From: JBFHRE01 sp041746105
GTDB taxonomy: Bacteria > Actinomycetota > Acidimicrobiia > Spongiisociales > ZC4RG35
Assembly (NCBI GenBank): GCA_041746105.1
Contig: JBGTHP010000002.1
Location: 1 to 64,000, forward strand
Direction of reading: 5' to 3'
Length of the DNA: 64,000 nucleotides
The translations under genes were made by a program, and so were the position numbers. Positions within the stretch are counted from its first letter, which is position 1. Every line of letters starts with the position of its first letter. Below are positions 1 through 8,691 of this stretch, piece after piece. The notes below the pieces were generated by a model. It ran no database searches and was not told the origin of the DNA. It was given only the letters and a program-made list of their open reading frames with translations.

Positions 1-59
1 ACCGGACCAGATTGGATCGAGGGTGCGGGATGTGACTTCCTGCTTCTATCCTTGGGCGA

Positions 60-254
60 GTGGAGACGATCCAGATTCGAGGCGGCGCCGGCCAGTACGA
101 GGCAGCTGCAGTCGTGACGGTGCTGACTCAGCTTCTGTCCGAAGAAGAAGCCTTGCGAGCTATTCCACCGAAGCGTCCAGTCCCCGCCCCGTGGGTGCGA
201 CTCGGGGCACCAACACCGTTCGGCCGGTTCAGTCCGCCCGTCTTGCCGGATTGA
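60..254 (+). CDS. Possible acyl-CoA carboxylase epsilon subunit (AccE-like), 64 aa
   Basis: This is a short basic-acidic protein whose layout resembles the small epsilon subunit of actinobacterial acyl-CoA carboxylases: an N-terminal IxIRGG-type strand, an Ala-rich helix (EAAAVVTVL, about residues 14-22), and a Pro/Arg-rich tail with a Trp (PAPWVR, residues 43-48). In the family this subunit stabilises the biotin carboxylase/carboxyltransferase complex and lies just behind the beta-subunit gene; that gene would be left of the window, so the context cannot be checked. The frame is closed by a stop at 33-35, and GTG at 60 is the only usual start codon after it. No strong ribosome binding site is visible. 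The assignment rests on short motif similarity only. Confidence 0.45.
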   Translation: METIQIRGGAGQYEAAAVVTVLTQLLSEEEALRAIPPKRPVPAPWVRLGAPTPFGRFSPPVLPD

Positions 255-306
255 TTCAGGCCTCCGAGACCCGGCTAGATTCAGTTGCCGAGTACAGGAG
301 GCAAAT

Positions 307-1326
307 GTGAACCAATCATCCGCGGCGGCCGCACCGTTCGGAACTGTGTTCGGCGAGTCGATTGCCGTTGCCAGATGGGATGCGGGGGCATGGACGGAAC
401 CTGAGCTCGGTCCCACGGCTCCATTCGCCTTTCATCCGGCCACTCATGTTTTCCACTACGGGAGCGCCTGTTTTGAAGGTCTCAAGGCGCACCTCGGTGA
501 CGACGGTCGAGTCAGAGTGTTCAGGTCGGATGCTCACGTTGAACGGATGCAGAGATCGGCGGAGATCCTCTACTTGCCCGTCCCAACCACGGAGATGCTG
601 AGCGGCATGATCCACTCGGTGGTTTCGGCCAATCTCAGCCAGGTGCCGGCGTCACCTGGTTCGCTGTATCTGCGCCCGACCCTGATCGGGACCGAAGCGA
701 ACATTGGCGCCGCTGCCAGTCCGAGCAAACAAGCGTTGCTGTTCGTGCTTGCGAGCCCCGTGGGGGACTATTTCTCCGGCGGTGCCCGCCCACTCAAACT
801 CCTTGTGGAGACCGAACGACCGAGAACAACGCCACAGTTCGGAATGGTCAAGTCCGGGGCCAACTACGTAATGGCCCTGGGACCGACGCTTGCAGCCAAG
901 AAGGAATTCGGGGTCGATCAGGTGCTGTTTGCACCCAACGGCGAGGTGCAGGAGACCGGAGCGTCGAACTTCCTCCTGATCGACTCTGAGCGGGTTGTGA
1001 CCCCAGAACTGACCGAATCATTTCTTCACGGCGTCACTCGTTCTTCTGTTCTCCAATTGGCCCAAGATCTCGGTTACAAAGTCGAAGAACGCAGGATCAC
1101 GGCGCAGGAGGTCTTTGACTGGGCGGCCCGGCCCGACGCCGAAGCCGCTTTGTCAGGGACTGCGGCGGTGTTGTCCCCGGTTGGCTCACTGTTTCACGAA
1201 GGCGAAGAGATCTCGATCGGAAGCGGCGAGGTCGGCTCGGAGACACTCCGCCTCCGACAGGCATTGACCGATATCCATTTAGGCAGGGTGGAAGACTCTT
1301 ATGGATGGACCACGCCGATCGACTGA
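307..1326 (+). CDS. ilvE: Branched-chain amino acid aminotransferase, 339 aa
   Basis: PLP-dependent fold-IV transaminase that interconverts valine, leucine and isoleucine with their 2-oxo acids using 2-oxoglutarate/glutamate. Visible family marks are the N-terminal FHYGSACFEGLKAH segment (residues 49-62), the PLP lysine in FGMVKSGANYVMA (K182), the QETGASNFLL segment around residue 220 and a C-terminal ALSGTAAVLSPV stretch. The length fits type II BCATs. The start is GTG at 307, with a very strong AGGAGG at 297-302; the ATG at 305 is immediately followed by TGA and cannot be used. The gene is convergent with murJ and the two stop codons abut without spacing, so no independent terminator fits between them. 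Confidence 0.93.
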   Translation: MNQSSAAAAPFGTVFGESIAVARWDAGAWTEPELGPTAPFAFHPATHVFHYGSACFEGLKAHLGDDGRVRVFRSDAHVERMQRSAEILYLPVPTTEMLSGMIHSVVSANLSQVPASPGSLYLRPTLIGTEANIGAAASPSKQALLFVLASPVGDYFSGGARPLKLLVETERPRTTPQFGMVKSGANYVMALGPTLAAKKEFGVDQVLFAPNGEVQETGASNFLLIDSERVVTPELTESFLHGVTRSSVLQLAQDLGYKVEERRITAQEVFDWAARPDAEAALSGTAAVLSPVGSLFHEGEEISIGSGEVGSETLRLRQALTDIHLGRVEDSYGWTTPID

Positions 1327-2880
1327 TCAGCTTCCGAGGTCGGCGCCGCGGTCGGTCCGTTTGGTTTTTCTTCTGACGAGTGATGTGACTTCTTCGAGTC
1401 CGAACCATGCCGACGTGGCGAGAAAAGCGGTCACGATGGCAGTGCCTCCGGCGAGAACGCGCACCATCGAAGCAGTCACCGACTCGCCTTCCACGAGGCC
1501 GGCCACGACCCAGCCGAAACCTCCGGCGGCGAGGGAAGCGGCAGTGAGGTTCAGAATCATGCGTAGCTTCGGCAATGGGCCCCCGGCGGCCCGATGCCAG
1601 GCGACCGTGATGGCGATCGTGTACCCGAGCATCGACAGTGTCGAGATCCACGCAATCGCCTTTCCACCGCCGGACCCAAACGCCCACAGTATGGGGACGG
1701 TAACTGCGGTCACCGCGGTGCCAACCAACACGGGGAGCCACATTCGGCGCATGGCGTAAAACGCCCTGGTGTAGATCTGATGGGCGCCCCACATCGGGAT
1801 AGACACCGCATAGATGACAAGAAATGAGGCTACGACTCGGGTGTCGGCGTCGCTGAAGGCCCCTCGCTGATAGGCGAGCCGAACGATGTCCTGTGAAAGA
1901 ACCAGCACTCCGATCATGGCCAACCCGGAAACGGCGAGTGCGGTCCGCACCGACCGGTCGACGGTTGTCCGGAAGTTCTCTGTATCCCCTTTTGCCATCA
2001 ATCCTGCAAGAAACGGATAGGCGGCAACACCGGCCGCCTGGGCGATCACGCCGACCGGCAGCATGTTGAGTTGCCTTGCCGCAACCAGTCCTGAGATCGT
2101 TCCCGTCTGGCCGAGCTGGCCAAACCATCGTGGCCAGTTCTCATCGAGCGCTACGACCGACTGCCCGATCATCAGCGGTAGTGCGGTCAGTAAGTACTCG
2201 CCCAGCTCGGGGTGTCGGCGGCTGGCACCTCGAAAAAGTGTGAGTCCCAGCTTTCTGACTCCCCACAACTGGACGCCGAAGTTGCCGACAACCGCACCGG
2301 CCAGACCTCCCCACAGAAACCACTCCGGGCCAGGGTTTCCTGTCCACCATCCAATCAGACCTCCGCCGATGATTCCGAGGTTGTAGACCAGCGGAGCGAT
2401 AGTCGGAATCAAAAACCGACGGTGCGCGTACTGGACCGCCATCAACAGCGTCCCGGCGACGAAGAAGATCTGCGAGCCGAACGCGATCCGCATGAGTGGG
2501 GCCAGCTCGTCGGCAGGGAGCCGGGGAAAGACCAACTCGGTCAGGGGTCGGGCGGCGACGATCATGACAATGGTCAACACCGTCATCGCCCCTGCGACGA
2601 CCACGAATACCGATGCAAACGCCCTCTGGGCGCCGGCCTCGTCACCACCGACGATGTGTCGGGTCAAGATCGGAACCAGCGTGATCGACCAGTACCCACC
2701 CGCCATCAGGAAGAAGAGATAGTCGGGGATGGTGAACGCCGCCTGATAGAGGTCGTTGCCGGTGTCGAGACCGAGTACGCCGTTGAGCAACACGTTGCGG
2801 CCGAGGCCGAGCACTCGCGAAAGTAAAATCCCGAGTGAGACAATCAGCGCAGCGCGCCCGATTGTCTTTGACTCCGTCAC
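1327..2880 (-). CDS. murJ: Lipid II flippase MurJ (MviN family), 517 aa
   Basis: Polytopic inner-membrane protein of the MOP superfamily, expected to flip undecaprenyl-linked lipid II for peptidoglycan synthesis. The sequence shows about 14 hydrophobic segments and typical MurJ features: the N-terminal LSRVLGLGRNVLLNGVLG segment, LVPILTR near residue 69, and the RAFYAM motif in the C-terminal half (about residue 368). The length matches the family. It starts with GTG at 2880, overlapping the stop of the upstream PHP gene in a GTGA arrangement, so the two are translationally coupled. The C-terminal tail is short and basic (RRKTKRTDRG), without the extracellular or kinase-like domains of mycobacterial MviN. 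Confidence 0.93.
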   Translation of the reverse strand: MTESKTIGRAALIVSLGILLSRVLGLGRNVLLNGVLGLDTGNDLYQAAFTIPDYLFFLMAGGYWSITLVPILTRHIVGGDEAGAQRAFASVFVVVAGAMTVLTIVMIVAARPLTELVFPRLPADELAPLMRIAFGSQIFFVAGTLLMAVQYAHRRFLIPTIAPLVYNLGIIGGGLIGWWTGNPGPEWFLWGGLAGAVVGNFGVQLWGVRKLGLTLFRGASRRHPELGEYLLTALPLMIGQSVVALDENWPRWFGQLGQTGTISGLVAARQLNMLPVGVIAQAAGVAAYPFLAGLMAKGDTENFRTTVDRSVRTALAVSGLAMIGVLVLSQDIVRLAYQRGAFSDADTRVVASFLVIYAVSIPMWGAHQIYTRAFYAMRRMWLPVLVGTAVTAVTVPILWAFGSGGGKAIAWISTLSMLGYTIAITVAWHRAAGGPLPKLRMILNLTAASLAAGGFGWVVAGLVEGESVTASMVRVLAGGTAIVTAFLATSAWFGLEEVTSLVRRKTKRTDRGADLGS

Positions 2881-3725
2881 CCCGGGGCCCGGCTCGATTC
2901 CAGGTCGGCCAGGACGCGAGCGGGAACGCCAATGCCGACCCGTCCGGTTCCGAGCGAAACATCAGGCTTGTAGGTTCCGTGGTAGTCGGACCCGCCGGAT
3001 GCCAGTAGGCCAAACCGACCTGCCATCGCCTCCAGCCCGCTGCGGCCGTCGCGCTCGTATGCGCCGTAGTGGCATTCGATGCCGATCAACCCGGCGGCCA
3101 CGAGACGCTCCAGGAGATCGGCCATCTCGGCGGCATTGTCGACTCCGAGTGTGTGAGGATGAGCGAGCACCGGGACCGCACCTGATTCGACGGCGAGAGC
3201 GATTGCTTCTTCCGGAGCCAAACGCAGCCGTCCGACATATGCCGGCGCCCCATGGCCGAGGTAGTCGTTGAAGGCCTGTTGGAGGTCCTCTACGTATCCC
3301 TTGCGGAGCAAGATGGCGGCTATGTGAGGCCTTCCCACCGAGCCGCCTCCGGCCTCCTCGAGGACCTCGGACAACTCGATGTCGAGACCCATCCCTTGGA
3401 GCCTTTCGACGATCCGGTCGTTGCGGGTGGTGCGCCCGTGCTGCAATTCGGCAAGGCGGTTCTGGAGCGGTCCTGCGCCTGGTTCGAGCCACAGGACAAC
3501 CAGGTGCATCCCGCCCTTGTCCCACTCGAGCGAGATTTCAACCCCTGGGATCAATCTGATGCCTTCCTGGTCGGCGGCAGCTCGAGCCTCTGGGAGCCCC
3601 TCTTGGGTGTCGTGATCGGTCAAGGCGACAACAGACAAATTCGCCTTTCCGGCGAGGCGCATCAGTTCGGAAGGGGTATCGGAGCCATCGGAGGCGGTTG
3701 AGTGGGTATGAAGGTCGATTGACAT
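2877..3725 (-). CDS. PHP-domain phosphoesterase (RNase AM/YciV-like), 282 aa
   Basis: Metal-dependent hydrolase of the polymerase and histidinol phosphatase family. It begins with the diagnostic DLHTHSTASDGSDTPSEL segment (residues 4-21) and has the second metal motif VALTDHDTQEG (about 33-43), GVEIS near residue 60, LAHPHTLG (about 187-194) and a C-terminal SGGSDYHG motif (about 247-254). Stand-alone proteins of this length act on 3',5'-nucleotide bisphosphates or as 5'-3' exoribonucleases in other bacteria; the substrate here is not shown by sequence. The gene is translationally coupled to murJ downstream, but a functional link is not evident. Confidence 0.85.
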   Translation of the reverse strand: MSIDLHTHSTASDGSDTPSELMRLAGKANLSVVALTDHDTQEGLPEARAAADQEGIRLIPGVEISLEWDKGGMHLVVLWLEPGAGPLQNRLAELQHGRTTRNDRIVERLQGMGLDIELSEVLEEAGGGSVGRPHIAAILLRKGYVEDLQQAFNDYLGHGAPAYVGRLRLAPEEAIALAVESGAVPVLAHPHTLGVDNAAEMADLLERLVAAGLIGIECHYGAYERDGRSGLEAMAGRFGLLASGGSDYHGTYKPDVSLGTGRVGIGVPARVLADLESSRAPG

Positions 3726-3770
3726 GCGATCGAGAGGCTACCGATGACGAGGGTCAGAAAACGCCAACCG

Positions 3771-4553
3771 CTAACCGACCGCGATCGAGATGGTTTCGAT
3801 ATACACCGTCTCCAAAGGGCGGCTGCGTTCGCTCCGTCCTGGTGGAGTCTCTGTCGGGAGGGCGCTGATGGCGTCGAGAGCGTCCAAACCGGCGCTCACA
3901 GTCCCGATCACCGTGAAGGAGTTTGGCAATCCGGATGCGTCGGGACCATTGACGATGAAAAACTGGCTTCCTGTTGTGCCTCGGCCGGCGTTGGCCATTG
4001 CCACCACCCCTCGCTGGTACACGAACCCTGCCTCCGGGAACTCGTCCGGCAGGGAGTATCCGGGGTCACCAAAACCGGTGGCGAGCGGGTCGCCTCCTTG
4101 GATCATGAAGCCGGGCACTACACGATGAAAGACGGTCCCGTTGTAGAAACCCTCGCGAGCAAGGAACACAAATGAGTTGACCGTCTCCGGCGCCCCTGAC
4201 GGGTCCAGTGTGATCGAGATGTCGCCACAGGATGTGGTGAGAACGGCCGTGACCGGCGTAGCGGGGTCGAGGTTTTGATCCTCTGGCTCAGAAAAACTCT
4301 GGGGAACCGGTTCTGCAGGAAGGGCTGCGCCACAGGCAGTGGGTTGATCTCGGTAGGCCTGATACTCGGTCGATAGGTCTGAGTTCTCACCACCGACGGT
4401 GGCCGTGATCAGAAGGACAATCGCTACCGCCGCACCGACGCCAAGCGCAGTCCAGATCCTTTTCAGGGTTTCCTTCCTGGCTTGAGCCTTGGCCCTCGCC
4501 TGCTGCTGTGCGGTCCTTGCTTCTTTCTGGCGGTTGCGTTTTTCCGATGTCAT
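3771..4553 (-). CDS. Membrane-anchored peptidyl-prolyl cis-trans isomerase (cyclophilin type), 260 aa
   Basis: Cyclophilin that catalyses cis-trans isomerisation of prolyl bonds, placed outside the membrane by one N-terminal helix. From the start MTSEKRNRQKEART it has a highly charged Lys/Arg/Gln-rich head (residues 1-30), a hydrophobic helix at about 34-52, a linker, and a cyclophilin domain from about residue 100. The domain keeps FHRVVPGFMIQGGDP, GVVAMANAGRGTTGSQFFI and the final SFTVIGTV segment, including the catalytic Arg and the QFF motif. ATG 4553 is preferred because the longer upstream reading frame adds a non-homologous segment. It is divergent from lysC. Confidence 0.9.
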   Translation of the reverse strand: MTSEKRNRQKEARTAQQQARAKAQARKETLKRIWTALGVGAAVAIVLLITATVGGENSDLSTEYQAYRDQPTACGAALPAEPVPQSFSEPEDQNLDPATPVTAVLTTSCGDISITLDPSGAPETVNSFVFLAREGFYNGTVFHRVVPGFMIQGGDPLATGFGDPGYSLPDEFPEAGFVYQRGVVAMANAGRGTTGSQFFIVNGPDASGLPNSFTVIGTVSAGLDALDAISALPTETPPGRSERSRPLETVYIETISIAVG

Positions 4554-4661
4554 CGGGCGAGGATGGTAGAGGTGGCAGAAGCGTTTTGAACCGTGACAGC
4601 GCGCGAGCTCGGAGGAAGCCCACCCGGGTAGACTTGTTTTGTTCCCCACCTAGGTCAGATA

Positions 4662-5894
4662 GTGGCCCTCGTCGTGCAGAAATACGGCGGCACCTCGGTC
4701 GGCAGCCCAGAGCGGATCGCTCGGGTCGCCGACAGGGTTGTCACCACCAAAAAGTCGGGAAATGACGTTGTTGTCGTCGTCTCGGCGATGGGTCACACAA
4801 CCGATGAGTTGATCGAGCTGGCTGCGGCTGTGTCGACTTCGCCGCCCGCCAGAGAGATGGACATGTTGTTGACGGCCGGTGAGCGGATCTCGATGGCACT
4901 CGTGGCCATGGCCATCATCGACCGGGGCGCGGACGCGGTGAGCTTCACCGGATCCCAGGCTGGGATCTTGACCGAGGGTGAACACGGCTCGGCCAAGATC
5001 GCCGAGATCAGAGGCCATAGGGTGCGTGACTCGTTGAACGACGGGAAAGTGGTGATCGTCGCCGGCTTTCAGGGGGTCGACCCTGTGACAAAGGAGATAA
5101 CCACAATCGGCCGCGGCGGTTCCGACGCGACCGCGGTTGCCCTGGCCGCCGCGTTGGGCGCCGACGTTTGTGAGATCTTCACCGACGTCGACGGCGTTTA
5201 CACCGCAGATCCCCGAATGGTGCCTGGCGCCCGCAAACTCGATGAGATCAGCTTCGAAGAGATGCTCGAGTTGTCTGCTTCCGGAGCCGGTGTGTTGATG
5301 AGCCGATCGGTTGAGGTCGGTCGGCGTTTCAACATTCCCATTCACGTTCGATCTTCGTTCAATGACAGCCAGGGGACCTGGGTGAAGGAGACCACAATGG
5401 AACAGGCCATCATCAGTGGAATTGCGCACGACACCTCGGAGGCGAAGGTGACTGTGCGCGGTGTTCCCGACCACCCCGGAGTGGCGGCTTCCCTGTTCGA
5501 GCCGATGGCCGATCAAGGAATCAACGTGGACATGATCGTCCAAAACGTCTCGCATGACGGTTCCACGGACATCAGCTTCACCGTCCCGATGTCCTCGATC
5601 GAAGCGGCGCGCACCATCGCGGGCGAGGTGGCTTCGAGAGTTGGCGCTCTCGGCGTGGAGGTCGACACGGCCATCGGCAAGGTTTCGCTGGTTGGTGCCG
5701 GCATGAAGTCCCACCCCGGCGTAGCCGCCAAGGTGTTCAGGGTCATGGCCGACGCATCCATCAACATCGAAATGATTTCCACCTCGACAATTCGGATTTC
5801 CTGCGTGGTCGCCAGCGAGGACGTGCAAGCTGCGGTAAAGGCCTTGCATGATGCTTTCGAACCACCGATGATCTCCGAGGAGGAGGGCGCATGA
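4662..5894 (+). CDS. lysC: Aspartate kinase, 410 aa
   Basis: Phosphorylates aspartate to 4-phospho-aspartate, the first step towards lysine, threonine, methionine and diaminopimelate. The kinase domain starts with VVQKYGGTSVGS (residues 4-15), followed by VVSAMG, the GRGGSDATAVALAA segment (about 153-166) and FTDVDGVYTADPR. Two C-terminal ACT domains (from about residue 265) carry VPDHPGVAASLF and GVAAKVFRVMADASIN, implying feedback control by lysine and/or threonine. Length and layout fit actinobacterial Ask. Actinobacterial ask genes often make an internal beta-subunit start; that is not tested here. GTG 4662 is the start; the stop overlaps the asd ATG (ATGA), so the two genes are one operon. 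Confidence 0.95.
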   Translation: MALVVQKYGGTSVGSPERIARVADRVVTTKKSGNDVVVVVSAMGHTTDELIELAAAVSTSPPAREMDMLLTAGERISMALVAMAIIDRGADAVSFTGSQAGILTEGEHGSAKIAEIRGHRVRDSLNDGKVVIVAGFQGVDPVTKEITTIGRGGSDATAVALAAALGADVCEIFTDVDGVYTADPRMVPGARKLDEISFEEMLELSASGAGVLMSRSVEVGRRFNIPIHVRSSFNDSQGTWVKETTMEQAIISGIAHDTSEAKVTVRGVPDHPGVAASLFEPMADQGINVDMIVQNVSHDGSTDISFTVPMSSIEAARTIAGEVASRVGALGVEVDTAIGKVSLVGAGMKSHPGVAAKVFRVMADASINIEMISTSTIRISCVVASEDVQAAVKALHDAFEPPMISEEEGA

Positions 5895-6913
5895 AAACTG
5901 CGATCATTGGAGCGACCGGTGCAGTCGGGCGCACGATGCTCGACATCCTGGTCGAGCGGGATTTTCCCGTCTCGCGGCTTCGACTTCTCGCATCGGAGAG
6001 ATCGGCTGGAAACACGGTCGCCACTTCATGGGGTGAAATCGTGGTCGAGGATTTGGCCACGGCCGACCCTGCCGGTATCGACATCGCCCTTTTTTCCGCA
6101 GGCGGTGATCGTTCTCGTCAGTTCGCACCGTCGTTCGCAGCGGCCGGCGCGGTCGTCGTCGACAACTCGTCGGCTTTCCGCATGGACACCGAGGTGCCGC
6201 TGGTGGTCGCCCAAGTCAACGACCACGCCGTCAAAGCTCGACGACGCGGGATAGTCGCAAACCCGAACTGCACGACGATGGATCTGATGATGGCGGTGGG
6301 CCCCCTCCATCAAGCCGCCGAACTGACTTCGATGGTCGCCACCTCATACCAATCCGTTTCTGGCTCCGGCATGCGCGGAATGGAGGAGCTCTTGCGTCAG
6401 ACCGACCTTTTGCGATCCAACCCCGAAGCGCTACAGAACGGAAGTTGGGAAGATCCCGGAGCAGGTCTCTACGCAAGACCCATTGGGTTCAACGTGATTC
6501 CATTTGCGGGGTCCGAATCCGAGCACGGGTATACAGACGAAGAGTGGAAGCTCGTGAATGAGACTCGAAAGATCCTGGAAGCGCCTGGGATCGCCGTTGA
6601 ACCAACTTGTGTCAGGGTCCCTGTAATGGTCGGGCACGGCATCGCCGCCACGCTCCGATTTGCTCGTCCCATGTCGGCCGAGGAGGCGATGGGGCTACTG
6701 GCGGCCGCACCGGGCGTCCAGCTCTGGACCGATCGAGTCCCCACCCCGCTCGACAGTGCCGGAGTCAACGACGTACTCGTCGGCCGCGTCAGGAAGACGG
6801 TTGGGGATCCCGGTGGGATCAATCTGTGGGTTGTTGGAGACAACCTCCGCAAGGGGGCTGCACTCAACGCGGTCCAGATCGCCGAGCTGGTGGCAGCCGA
6901 AATCGCCGGCTGA
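5891..6913 (+). CDS. asd: Aspartate-semialdehyde dehydrogenase, 340 aa
   Basis: NADPH-dependent reduction of aspartyl phosphate to aspartate semialdehyde, directly after LysC. The N-terminus is a Rossmann dinucleotide-binding start (AIIGATGAVGRTML), DNSSAFRMD is at about residues 91-99, the catalytic cysteine is in IVANPNCTT (C127), and the substrate-binding RVPVMVGHG segment is near 240. Length 340 aa is normal. It is translationally coupled to lysC (ATGA). The last codons (AAEIAG-stop) form the first copy of a 23-bp tandem repeat that continues downstream, so the coding end and the repeat array overlap. Confidence 0.95.
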   Translation: MKTAIIGATGAVGRTMLDILVERDFPVSRLRLLASERSAGNTVATSWGEIVVEDLATADPAGIDIALFSAGGDRSRQFAPSFAAAGAVVVDNSSAFRMDTEVPLVVAQVNDHAVKARRRGIVANPNCTTMDLMMAVGPLHQAAELTSMVATSYQSVSGSGMRGMEELLRQTDLLRSNPEALQNGSWEDPGAGLYARPIGFNVIPFAGSESEHGYTDEEWKLVNETRKILEAPGIAVEPTCVRVPVMVGHGIAATLRFARPMSAEEAMGLLAAAPGVQLWTDRVPTPLDSAGVNDVLVGRVRKTVGDPGGINLWVVGDNLRKGAALNAVQIAELVAAEIAG

Positions 6914-7013
6914 GCCCAGCCGAAATCGGCGGCTGAGCCGAGCCCAGCCGAAATCGCCGGCTGATTCCAGCCGAAATCGGCGGCTGAGCCCAGCCGAAAT
7001 CGCCGGCCAGCCG
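6894..7013 (+). repeat. Five-copy 23-bp tandem repeat starting inside the asd stop region
   Basis: Copies begin at 6894, 6917, 6945, 6968 and 6991; the spacing is 23 bp except 28 bp between copies 2 and 3. Each copy contains AGCCGAAATCG followed by CCGGCT or GCGGCT; odd copies have the CCGG form and even copies the GCGG form. In every copy GCCG and a later CGGC can pair around the AAAT loop, so the array can fold as a row of small hairpins. The first copy encodes the last residues and stop of asd. It may act as a transcript 3' end or be an expanded duplication of the gene end. Confidence 0.85.
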
Positions 7014-7064
7014 AGGCCCGGGCGGGGTCGACAAGCAAGGGTGCGCTGGTACCTTGTCTGAGCC

Positions 7065-8666
7065 ATGAAGCGATGGGGGATCCTCTTACTGGTGTTGGTC
7101 ACGGTTGTGGCCGGCGGTGTACCGGCGCTGGCGGAGCTACCTCCAGGGGGAACATTCCTCGACGATGACGGTTCGCCTCACGAACCGGACATCGAGGCAA
7201 TTGCTGCGGCCGGGATAACCAATGGCTGCGCTACCGCCCTGTTCTGCCCGAACGCTCCCGTGACCAGGGCCCAGATGGCGCGGTTTCTCAACGTGGGACT
7301 CGACCTTCCGGCAACCGGCACGTCCCCTTTCACCGATTCTGCCGGGCCATTCTTCGACGACATCAACCGGCTCGCCGCAGCCGGGATCACAGACGGGTGC
7401 GCTCCCGGGCTTTTTTGTCCAGAGGCCCTGATCACCAGAGCACAGATGGCGAGGTTCCTGGTGCGTGCTCTCGATCTCCCTCCGACCACCACCTCACCCT
7501 TCACCGATTCTGCGGGAGACTTTTTCGACGACATCAACCGCCTCGCCGCCGCCGGTGTCACCTTGGGTTGTGCTGCGACCCTCTACTGCCCCCACGGTGC
7601 CGTGACGCGGGCCCAGATGGCTACTTTCCTTACGAGGGGGTTGGGGCTCACCCCGATCGTCCCTCCCGAGAGGATCTATCCGCCCGCGGGCAATCCGTCG
7701 GGAACGGCATTCGTTCCGCCTGAGGCGGCCGCCGTCGCGACCACCAACCCCGACATCGTGATCGGTGATGGCACCCCTGGGCCGTGTACGTCTGCGGCCG
7801 TCGTCGCTGCCGTTGCCAAGGGCGGAATCATCACGTTCAACTGTGGACCCGATCCGATCACCATCGAGATGACCGCCACTGCCAAGGTGTTCAACAACAC
7901 CGGCCCTCAGATCGTCCTCGACGGTGGCGGCCTCGTGACGTTGAGCGGGATGAACCAGCGGCGCGTTCTGTACATGAACACCTGTGACCCCCTTCAGGTG
8001 TGGACGACGTCCCACTGCAACGATCAGGACCACCCACAGCTGACGGTGCAGAACCTGACCTTCGTCAACGGCAACATCGGTGGAATCGATCTCGTCGCGG
8101 GCGGCGGCGCCATCTTTGTGCGTGGGGGTCGATTCAAGGCCGTGAACACTCGCTTCTTCGACAATCAGTGTGCGGCCACCGGCCCCGATGTCGGAGGCGC
8201 GGCGATCCGCGTCTTCGACCAATACCTTGACTTGCCGGTGTACATCGTGAACTCGACGTTCGGGACAATCGGGCATGGAAACGTCTGTTCCAACGGAGGC
8301 GCCCTCAGCTCGATCGGCGTGTCGTGGACGATCCTCAACAGTTGGTTCTCAGGAAACGAGGCAGTCGGCTACGGCGCCAACCCGGCCAAGGCGGGAACAC
8401 CAGGCGGCGGAAACGGTGGGGCGATCGCTCTCGACGGGAACACTTTCACGCTGATCCTGCGCGGGAGTCGGATCGAGAACAATCATGCCAACGAAGGCGG
8501 TGGAGCTGTCTTTTTCGTCAGTAACGATCTGACCGGTCATCTTGTGATCGAGGACTCGGTCTTGGTCGGCAATCCGAGTGATACATTCGAGACTGCCGGT
8601 TTTCCCGGGATCTTCTATCTGGGGAACGGACCGATCCAGGTTTCGAACTCGGTCATCACCGACTGA
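7065..8666 (+). CDS. Secreted SLH-repeat protein with parallel beta-helix domain, 533 aa
   Basis: The N-terminus is a clear signal peptide (KRWG, hydrophobic stretch, PALAE; cleavage near residue 23). Three SLH-like repeats follow (about residues 28-190), each with a DDINRLAAAGIT-type helix, a GC...FCP pair of cysteines and a VTRAQMARFL-type helix. This cysteine-bearing SLH variant is common in secreted proteins of Acidimicrobiia. From about residue 235 the protein is Gly/Asn-rich with repeated strands (LTFVNGNIGGI, FFDNQC, VNSTFGT, IENNHANEGGGAVFF), typical of a right-handed parallel beta-helix. It is probably a cell-surface protein; no catalytic site is recognised. ATG 7065 lies about 50 bp after the tandem repeat array. 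Confidence 0.8.
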   Translation: MKRWGILLLVLVTVVAGGVPALAELPPGGTFLDDDGSPHEPDIEAIAAAGITNGCATALFCPNAPVTRAQMARFLNVGLDLPATGTSPFTDSAGPFFDDINRLAAAGITDGCAPGLFCPEALITRAQMARFLVRALDLPPTTTSPFTDSAGDFFDDINRLAAAGVTLGCAATLYCPHGAVTRAQMATFLTRGLGLTPIVPPERIYPPAGNPSGTAFVPPEAAAVATTNPDIVIGDGTPGPCTSAAVVAAVAKGGIITFNCGPDPITIEMTATAKVFNNTGPQIVLDGGGLVTLSGMNQRRVLYMNTCDPLQVWTTSHCNDQDHPQLTVQNLTFVNGNIGGIDLVAGGGAIFVRGGRFKAVNTRFFDNQCAATGPDVGGAAIRVFDQYLDLPVYIVNSTFGTIGHGNVCSNGGALSSIGVSWTILNSWFSGNEAVGYGANPAKAGTPGGGNGGAIALDGNTFTLILRGSRIENNHANEGGGAVFFVSNDLTGHLVIEDSVLVGNPSDTFETAGFPGIFYLGNGPIQVSNSVITD

Positions 8667-8691
8667 AAGCGGCCGCTGCCAAGATGAAGCG

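Noticed and set aside
4650..5849. A 399-codon open frame on the minus strand opposite lysC
   Set aside because: Its His/Gly/Arg-rich text has no family marks, and the plus strand encodes a complete aspartate kinase; it is an antisense shadow of high-GC coding DNA.
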